Shown here: positions 15,087-20,105 of the stretch, piece by piece
How positions within the stretch are numbered: the stretch's first letter is position 1
Layout: each line of letters begins with the position of its first letter
DNA from: DASTSN01 sp035760665
Lineage (GTDB): Bacteria > Bacteroidota > Bacteroidia > Chitinophagales > Chitinophagaceae
Assembly: GCA_035760665.1 (NCBI GenBank)
Contig: DASTSN010000041.1
Location: 1-20,105, forward strand
Direction: 5' to 3'
DNA: 20,105 nt
Program-made: the position numbers and the translations under genes
Notes under the pieces: generated by a model
What the model was told of the DNA's origin: nothing
Seen by the model: the letters and a program-made list of their open reading frames with translations, nothing else
Database searches by the model: none

Positions 15087-15202
15087 AGATACTATCCAAT
15101 TCCTGGTCAATGACCTGCGCAACCAGCTAATATGGGCAAAAATGAAAGCCGAAATCGGGCTACAATTCATCGGTTACTTTCAGCAGCTCATACAGCCCTG
15201 TA

Positions 15203-15233
15203 TTGATGCAAGACTTTATATCCGGCAGTTTTG
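15203..15233 (+). promoter_or_regulatory. Candidate promoter of the 679-residue exported protein gene
   Basis: TTG (15203-15205), a 20-base spacer, then CAGTTTTG (15226-15233), which differs from TAnnTTTG at its first base only. This would give a leader of about 70 bases to the ATG at 15309. Confidence 0.45.
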
Positions 15234-15308
15234 TAAAAATTATAGGTAAGCCTGTTAAGTCCGTTGGCTAAGATCTGTGCCACGGTTACAGGAATAAATG
15301 TCTGCATC

Positions 15309-17348
15309 ATGAAAAAGTATTGTTTTATTTTGATTGTATCAATGACAGCCCTGGCTTCGGCTGCCCAGAAAAGAACTCCTGCAGGTACCATGCCGGACGT
15401 TAACAAGTTGATGAACATGAGTCCTTCGGAACTGGAAGCCTATAAAAAACAAATGCTTGACCAGGCCAGTAAAAAAGCGAAAGAACTGGCAGCACAAAAT
15501 AACTTTACAATCGACGAAATGGTTTTACCGGATTTTGAACTAAAGCTACCGGTAAAAGATCTGAAAAGACTGGCATTGATTCCTTCGCAGCCACCAACAC
15601 TGGCGCAGTTAACGAAAGCCTTGCTTCAATCAAAACAACAACTGGAGTCAGTAACTCCAAAAGCGATGCTGGACGAAGTAAAAGTCATCACATCCAGCAA
15701 CACACCCGCGCAGGAGCAAAGCGCCGCTATAGCAGCGTTCTACAGTGATAATCCTGTGCAGGCTTTATTGATTTCGATGCATGCTGCTTTGCGAAATCCT
15801 TCTCAAATGACTGGGTGGAATAATCTGGCAGCCTTATATAACATGTCGGGCCTGGAGCATAAAGCAGTACCGGTTTTAATGAACCAGTTACAACTTGATC
15901 CCACCAACAGCATGTTGCTGAATAATATGGGGCAGGCCTATTTGGGATTGGGAGATATAGCAAAAGCGGAAAATTATTTAACCCAATGCCTGGTTCAGGA
16001 TCCGCTGAACCCGGAAGCCAACAGGAGTATGGGAATGATCAAAACTTTTCAAAAGCAATATGATGCTGCCAAAAAATATTTTGAAAAAGAACTGGAAGTT
16101 TCGCATCGTCGTTCAACGCTTGCCTTGCTGAAACGCCAGGGGATTAAAATTAACTTGTACCAAATCAGGCTCAAAAGAACGGGAATCCCGCACCATGATT
16201 TTTTTGAAGAGATTGGTTTTTCAAAATTCAAACTTCCCGACTTACCGAAGAGCTCAGATGAAGCAGAAACCTGGCGGGATAAGCATGCCGCTTACCTGCA
16301 ATCCTTGCTTAGTGAATATATGTTTTGGGCTGCTGCAGGTAAAGAAACAGAAGAGGAGGAACGGAAACAGGAAGGCAAACGGGCCCCATACTTATACGCT
16401 GATATTGAAGACGAACTCACCAGCGAATTGGGTGAAGAATTTATTCCAATCCTGGGTTTACTGACCGATCAGGAATCCAACGAATTGAAAAATATGATTA
16501 CTGATTTTTATACGGCCCTGGATGCATCAAAATGCCCGCCTGTACCCAATATTCCCGGTCATGGCGCTGACCTGGTAGCAGCCTATCAGAAAAAATGCTG
16601 CGACATGCATAAACCGATAGTGGATGCTTATGTAAGTAAACGCAATGCATTTATACAAGCACGGTGGAACATTGTGAATGTGCGATGGAAAAACTATATC
16701 AATGGAATGATTGCGAACGTGCAACTGAACCCTACCAGTGGCAACAAAATAATGGTATACCATACCATTGCGGAATACTTCAATTTTATACTCAATACAA
16801 TTAATATATCTGCTACATTCGAACCGGTGCCGGGAGAATGTCATTACACAACCATGTCTTCTGCGCAATCAGACAGTATCATTGCTGCCAGTCATACTAT
16901 AGATTTCACTTGCCCAGCCTGGCTGAACCTCCAGTTGAATGTGCAGGTGGCTAAAATAAAAGCCAGTTGCTCCTCATATGCCATTGAGGGAGGTGAATTT
17001 TTCAGGGTCGGTTATGAGCACAGTTTTAAAACCGGTACTTCTACCATCGCTGCCGGTGTGGGTGTAAAGGCTAAATTTTTTAAAGGCGTCGGTGGGGCAG
17101 ACCTTGAACAAATGGTCTACGTGTCGTTCGACAATAATAACGAGTTTAGCGACTTCGGATTAAAGGGAAAAGCCTCTGTAAAAATAGGCGATGACCCGGT
17201 TGATATTGCCGGTGGCATTGCGAAAGTTGGAGGTGTTGTGGCCGGGGTGGAAGGTGGCTACACATTGGGTATTAATTCCGGTTTCCATTCATCCGTAAAA
17301 GGTAAAGGTATCATTGCAGATTTTATCAAAATTGATAAGCCCTTATAG
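15309..17348 (+). CDS. Large exported TPR protein with an unassigned C-terminal half
   Basis: With the ATG at 15309 the protein has 679 residues and starts with a signal peptide (MKKYCFILIVSMTALASAAQ, cleavage before Gln20); an upstream in-frame ATG at 15264 would bury that signal. Residues 30-130 are helical and Lys/Gln-rich. A TPR block spans about 165-263, with clear units NNLAALYNMSGLEHKAVPVL, LLNNMGQAYLGLGDIAKAENY and the shorter SMGMIKTFQKQYDAAKKYF. Residues 280-500 are mixed alpha, with an acidic patch ETEEEERK. From about 500 to 679 the chain is beta- and glycine-rich (GVGVKAKFFKGVGG, then GGIAKVGGVVAGVEGGYTLG), reminiscent of outer-membrane or surface beta structure. Six mature-part cysteines (409, 430, 431, 511, 535, 554) could form disulfides. 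I do not recognise the family beyond TPR. It is monocistronic. Confidence 0.85.
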   Translation: MKKYCFILIVSMTALASAAQKRTPAGTMPDVNKLMNMSPSELEAYKKQMLDQASKKAKELAAQNNFTIDEMVLPDFELKLPVKDLKRLALIPSQPPTLAQLTKALLQSKQQLESVTPKAMLDEVKVITSSNTPAQEQSAAIAAFYSDNPVQALLISMHAALRNPSQMTGWNNLAALYNMSGLEHKAVPVLMNQLQLDPTNSMLLNNMGQAYLGLGDIAKAENYLTQCLVQDPLNPEANRSMGMIKTFQKQYDAAKKYFEKELEVSHRRSTLALLKRQGIKINLYQIRLKRTGIPHHDFFEEIGFSKFKLPDLPKSSDEAETWRDKHAAYLQSLLSEYMFWAAAGKETEEEERKQEGKRAPYLYADIEDELTSELGEEFIPILGLLTDQESNELKNMITDFYTALDASKCPPVPNIPGHGADLVAAYQKKCCDMHKPIVDAYVSKRNAFIQARWNIVNVRWKNYINGMIANVQLNPTSGNKIMVYHTIAEYFNFILNTINISATFEPVPGECHYTTMSSAQSDSIIAASHTIDFTCPAWLNLQLNVQVAKIKASCSSYAIEGGEFFRVGYEHSFKTGTSTIAAGVGVKAKFFKGVGGADLEQMVYVSFDNNNEFSDFGLKGKASVKIGDDPVDIAGGIAKVGGVVAGVEGGYTLGINSGFHSSVKGKGIIADFIKIDKPL

Positions 17349-17411
17349 AAACACGACTACCTGAGTACAGGACTTATCCCGGCGATAACAATAATTAGGT
17401 ATAGTGCCGCC

Positions 17412-17487
17412 TTTGGCCTGTCTTTTATGTACATCATCGGCTTTTGAAAGATTCAAAAGGCACTGAACAGGCGGGTCCGATGCCAAA
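17412..17487. other. Nested inverted repeats, candidate structured RNA
   Basis: Three helices nest: TTTGGC/GCCAAA (17412-17417 with 17482-17487), CATCGG/CCGATG (17435-17440 with 17477-17482, sharing one base with the first), and CTTTTGAA-AGA-TTCAAAAG (17441-17459). A fourth pair GCCTGT/ACAGGC (17416-17421 with 17467-17472) crosses the second helix and would make a pseudoknot. The strand is not known. Confidence 0.4.
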
Positions 17488-17538
17488 TCATTTATTCTTT
17501 CCCGCAAGTAACAACTGATTAACAGTTCAATTTCAAAT

Positions 17539-17569
17539 AAAAAAACCAGCTCCCCGGAGCTGGTTTTTT
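17539..17569. terminator. Bidirectional intrinsic terminator
   Basis: CCAGCTC (17546-17552) and GAGCTGG (17557-17563) form the stem with a CCCG loop, flanked by seven A on the left and six T on the right. It is about 190 bases after the 679-residue protein gene and would end that transcript, leaving a long 3' tail that includes the nested repeats. Confidence 0.85.
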
Positions 17570-17726
17570 CTCTATATGCAAGCCTGTTTTTCGCATACAG
17601 GACAAGGGTTTTTATCTATATAATGACAGTGATTCATGATGTTACCATGAGCAGATTTTTAATCATAGTATGGATAAATAATAACATCCCGGGATTATGA
17701 TAGCGCATTCTAAGGGAAGGTCCATT

Positions 17727-17776
17727 ATGAATAGTTTCCGGCTATTCATTAAACGCCATCTCTTCGTAACGAGATG
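17727..17776. repeat. Two adjacent small hairpins
   Basis: ATGAATAG/CTATTCAT (17727-17734 with 17742-17749, seven-base loop) is followed by CATCTC/GAGATG (17757-17762 with 17771-17776, eight-base loop). No T-run follows at once, so these are not simple terminators. Confidence 0.4.
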
Positions 17777-17840
17777 CTTTTACCTGGCTCTTCTATGGAA
17801 TTATTAAATGAATTGTTTTCATTTCGATTGATACATGCAT

Positions 17841-17874
17841 AAAAAAAGCATTGGAGAACCTGCGCTCCAATGCT
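17841..17874 (-). terminator. Terminator of the NHL lipoprotein gene
   Basis: On the minus strand, AGCATTGGAG and CTCCAATGCT (arms 17865-17874 and 17847-17856) form a ten-pair stem with an eight-base loop, followed by seven T (complement of 17841-17847). It is 76 bases beyond the stop codon. Confidence 0.85.
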
Positions 17875-17949
17875 GCAAATAAATAGGATATTCTAAACTA
17901 GTTACGATCCCGGTTTTGCATGTTGTGAATAGAACCGAAACGTAAACCG

Positions 17950-19116
17950 CTATTGAATGGTAACTTTCCTGATTACCTTTTTGAGATATTCAGACACGTA
18001 AATTGTTTTGCCATCGGGTGTTACAGCTATGCCACCAACGGTAGAAAGTGCCGCTGATTCATTCTGTCCATCACCATAGTTTAGAGAAGTATGCACAAGT
18101 GTCACCACATCTTTTCCGGGCCTCACCATACGCAACGCAGGAGAGTAGTTGCCGCCTCTGCCAAATGTGGTAAAGAAGATCGCTTTACCATCTGGCGAAG
18201 CGCTGACATTCGTTGGCCGGTTTGCCTGCGCAACATTTACGGCACCATCATAATCCACACCCACGCCATTTTCATACTGGAATAATGAAGTGACTGTTCC
18301 TGAGGCTGTCACCATGCGCACCAGGTCGTTCCTGAAATCTGCAACATATATATTGCCGTTAGCGTCAGAGGCAATATCTGTAACGCCGGTGCCAAAAGTA
18401 GCTTCTTCGCCATTACCATCTTTATAAGGCCAGGCTGCTCCGTTGCTGGTTGCCGTTGGTTTACCTGCAAAGGAGGTCACCGTGCCCGTAACCGGCGACA
18501 GTGATTGTAAACTGAGGCTGTGCATCGTATTCCATGCCGTATTAAAAAAGTAAATGGTGCCATTGATGCCGGTCGCAACGCCGTTAGGCAGGTCGAGCTG
18601 GTCTGCAGTATTAACAGGCCCGGTTTCATTGCCACCCCAAACCCTGTCAATGATTTTTGTAGTTCGATAACTGTTGTCGTCGGGCTCAATTTTCCAAAGG
18701 TCATTTTCTTTGGAAACAAAATACAGGGTACCACCATTTTCGCCGGGGGCAATGTCAATATCTTTTATTTCATTGTAAGGGCTTAGCACTCCCAGGGGCA
18801 AATAGGTTTTCACATTGTTTTGCTGATCAATGCTCCTGATACAGGTTCCGTCAGCTACATACAACATTTTGTTCCTGTTGTCAAATACCATTTTGGTTGG
18901 GTTCAGAAATCTTGCACTGGCGCCGTTGCCATCAGTAACTGTGCCAGGTGCATTTGCCATGCCCGCGATGGTAGTAACATTCACAGTAATGTTGTTGCCG
19001 GTTGGCGGAGGGTTGTCAGTGTCTTGCGAAAAGGCTGCCTTTTTACTGCAGGCAGCTGCCAGGGAAATTGTAGCAAATGCTATTGCATAGCTTTTAATTT
19101 TTACACGTTGATTCAT
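17950..19116 (-). CDS. NHL-type beta-propeller lipoprotein
   Basis: A 388-residue protein predicted to be lipid-anchored: the N-terminus MNQRVKIKSYAIAFATISLA is followed by the lipobox LAAAC with Cys23 as the lipidated residue, then SKKAA and a Pro/Asn linker. From about residue 46 the chain is built of NHL-like blades, each with a phrase such as FLNPTKMVFDNRNKMLYVADG, LPNGVATGINGTIYFFNT, VTDIASDANGNIYVADFRND, PTNVSASPDGKAIFFTT and GGIAVTPDGKTIYVSEY, giving about six blades. Proteins of this type sit in the outer membrane or periplasm of Bacteroidota and bind ligands or partner proteins; a few relatives are hydrolases. No catalytic set is evident. It is monocistronic with its own terminator. 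No SusC/SusD gene is adjacent, so a glycan-uptake role is not supported. Confidence 0.9.
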   Translation of the reverse strand: MNQRVKIKSYAIAFATISLAAACSKKAAFSQDTDNPPPTGNNITVNVTTIAGMANAPGTVTDGNGASARFLNPTKMVFDNRNKMLYVADGTCIRSIDQQNNVKTYLPLGVLSPYNEIKDIDIAPGENGGTLYFVSKENDLWKIEPDDNSYRTTKIIDRVWGGNETGPVNTADQLDLPNGVATGINGTIYFFNTAWNTMHSLSLQSLSPVTGTVTSFAGKPTATSNGAAWPYKDGNGEEATFGTGVTDIASDANGNIYVADFRNDLVRMVTASGTVTSLFQYENGVGVDYDGAVNVAQANRPTNVSASPDGKAIFFTTFGRGGNYSPALRMVRPGKDVVTLVHTSLNYGDGQNESAALSTVGGIAVTPDGKTIYVSEYLKKVIRKVTIQ

Positions 19117-19541
19117 ACTGAATTTTTAAAAGGATTTGTTTACCAAAAAAATTATCCCTGCAATTTCATCCTGTTCCAAGGGTTTGCAAATGATAAGTGA
19201 AACCAACTGTTATTTGTGACGAGCCAATTGTAAAAGTTATGTATCAACAGAAAGTGGAGAATACATAGCGCTTTACGGATGTAGGAGAGCCGTAAGCAAA
19301 AGAATTTCCTTTTTTAAAAAGTGAGTGCGGCAAACAGATAAATGGGCAACAGGTGCTTTACCGGGAGTTTCCTTTTTACAGATAATACTACTTAACATAA
19401 TATAAATTATAAGAAAGAATTAGAGTTTTATCCCGGTGATTCCACGTTTTGAATTGGGCTACCTGTAACTGGCACGGAAATCAGCGGTAGATTTTAGATT
19501 AAACCGGGATGAATGAATGAACATGACAGGAGTTTTTCCCA
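19117..19541. other. Gene-free stretch between the NHL lipoprotein and the histidine kinase
   Basis: No gene is seen in these 425 bases. They contain the upstream region of the lipoprotein gene (with CAAAAAAATTATC, 19144-19156), a hairpin GCTTTACGG/CCGTAAGC with one bulged T (19270-19278 with 19290-19297), and three spaced copies of a seven-base word that can pair in two alternative ways (19360-19510). No clear terminator for the kinase was found. Confidence 0.65.
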
Positions 19542-20105
19542 TCAGATATGTACGGTGAATTCGCTGCCTTTTCCTGGCGAACTGCTGACAGAAATGCTGC
19601 CGCCAAGCATTTCTAAATAGCGTTTAACAATATGCAGGCCAAGCCCGGTACCCTGGATGCCGGCCGTATTACTGGCACGGTAAAACCGTTCAAAAAGCTT
19701 TTTCTGGTCCTCATCAGAAATACCGATACCCTGGTCCTGTACTTTTAAATAAAAGCCCGGCCCATTAGTACCGGTTACAACTGTAATCTGGCTGTTTTCC
19801 GGTGAATATTTAATAGCATTGGATACCAGGTTGGTGATAATTTGTCGTAAAAAGGCCGGATCGCTGGAAATATTACTGAGCCCTTCATGAAAGTGGCGTA
19901 TCTCCTGGCCGGTTTTGGAAATGGTCCGCATTTCCGCACATATTTTTTCAGCCAGCAGCCGTGTATCCACCTGTTCGTAAATGGGATGAATTTTTCCTTC
20001 CTCTATTTTGCCCAGCGACAGGAAATCGTTCAGGATGCCGGTAAGAGTCTGGATGGAATTGCGGATACGGGCCAGGTGCTTGTCACGCTTGGGCTGTTCC
20101 TCAGT
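19542..20105 (-). CDS. Sensor histidine kinase, C-terminal part
   Basis: The frame is open from the stop at 19542 to the right edge, so at least 188 C-terminal residues are present; the GTG at 19970 is internal, not a start. The 45 residues before it (including KRDKHLARIRNSIQTLTGIL and LSLGKIEEGKI) form the second helix of a HisKA dimerisation domain. The ATP-binding domain follows with all boxes: N box NLVSNAIKYSPE, G1 box DQGIGI, F box KLFERFYRAS, and G2 box GTGLGLHIV, ending SSPGKGSEFTVHI. The phospho-accepting His and the sensor part lie outside the window. This wording is common in Bacteroidota PAS-type hybrid or stand-alone kinases. The protein ends right after the ATPase domain, so there is no C-terminal receiver domain. 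The signal sensed is unknown. Confidence 0.94.
   Translation of the reverse strand, partial: TEEQPKRDKHLARIRNSIQTLTGILNDFLSLGKIEEGKIHPIYEQVDTRLLAEKICAEMRTISKTGQEIRHFHEGLSNISSDPAFLRQIITNLVSNAIKYSPENSQITVVTGTNGPGFYLKVQDQGIGISDEDQKKLFERFYRASNTAGIQGTGLGLHIVKRYLEMLGGSISVSSSPGKGSEFTVHI

Larger units (their letters stand above)
17349..17949. other. Gene-free stretch rich in inverted repeats
   Basis: These 601 bases hold no convincing gene; the longest short frame I noted (ATG at 17623, 25 residues) has no supporting signal. The stretch contains a nested fold at 17412-17487, two terminators (17539-17569 and 17841-17874) and two hairpins between them. Confidence 0.7.

Noticed and set aside
14841..15170. 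Minus-strand frame of 109 residues across the end of the TPR gene
   Set aside because: It runs through a strong terminator hairpin and is antisense to a supported gene.
17623..17700. 25-residue frame starting at 17623 as a small gene
   Set aside because: No promoter, no start context and no hydrophobic or repeated pattern; such frames are expected by chance.
18091..18786. Plus-strand frames opposite the NHL lipoprotein gene
   Set aside because: They are antisense shadows of a gene with a clear lipobox and blade repeats.

Overview
The window looks like chromosome of a Bacteroidota bacterium, most probably a member of the Chitinophagaceae or a close relative. Family-level placement is inference from protein style. 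Supporting signs are Bacteroidota-type -7 promoter elements (TAnnTTTG), A-rich start regions with little Shine-Dalgarno signal, several signal peptides cleaved before an 'AQ' dipeptide, and typical Bacteroidota proteins (FAS1 protein, M13 peptidase, PAS-type histidine kinase tail, CobB sirtuin). No rRNA, tRNA, CRISPR array, transposase or phage gene was seen. Most of the window is core-genome-like.

Left part, plus strand (1-5002): the 3' end of an M13 zinc metallopeptidase; a small VOC/PhnB-like protein; then, after a 529-base gap, a run of four genes. These are pyruvate dehydrogenase E1 alpha (pdhA, probably starting at a GTG at 2017), a membrane-anchored TPR protein, lumazine synthase (ribH) and a LutA/YkgE-type iron-sulfur protein. 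The E1 beta partner of pdhA and the lutB/lutC partners of lutA are not here.

Middle (5003-11171): a secreted fasciclin protein (minus); a tight pair of an EVE-domain protein and a CobB sirtuin that has no cysteine at all (plus); a bidirectional terminator; a small secreted Tyr/Pro-rich protein (minus); a saccharopine reductase-like enzyme overlapping a cupin by ATGA (minus); and a GYF_2-type single-pass membrane protein (minus), divergent from gyrA.

Right part (11172-20105): gyrA with a short downstream gap to a secreted TPR protein, closed by a strong terminator; a 679-residue exported protein with a TPR core and a C-terminal half I cannot assign; a 601-base gene-free stretch rich in inverted repeats; an NHL-type beta-propeller lipoprotein (minus); a 425-base gene-free stretch; and the 3' part of a sensor histidine kinase (minus) that stays open to the window edge.

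I did not find a clear new multi-gene system. The best leads are the unassigned 679-residue exported protein, the cysteine-free sirtuin coupled to an EVE protein, and the structured gene-free region at 17400-17880.
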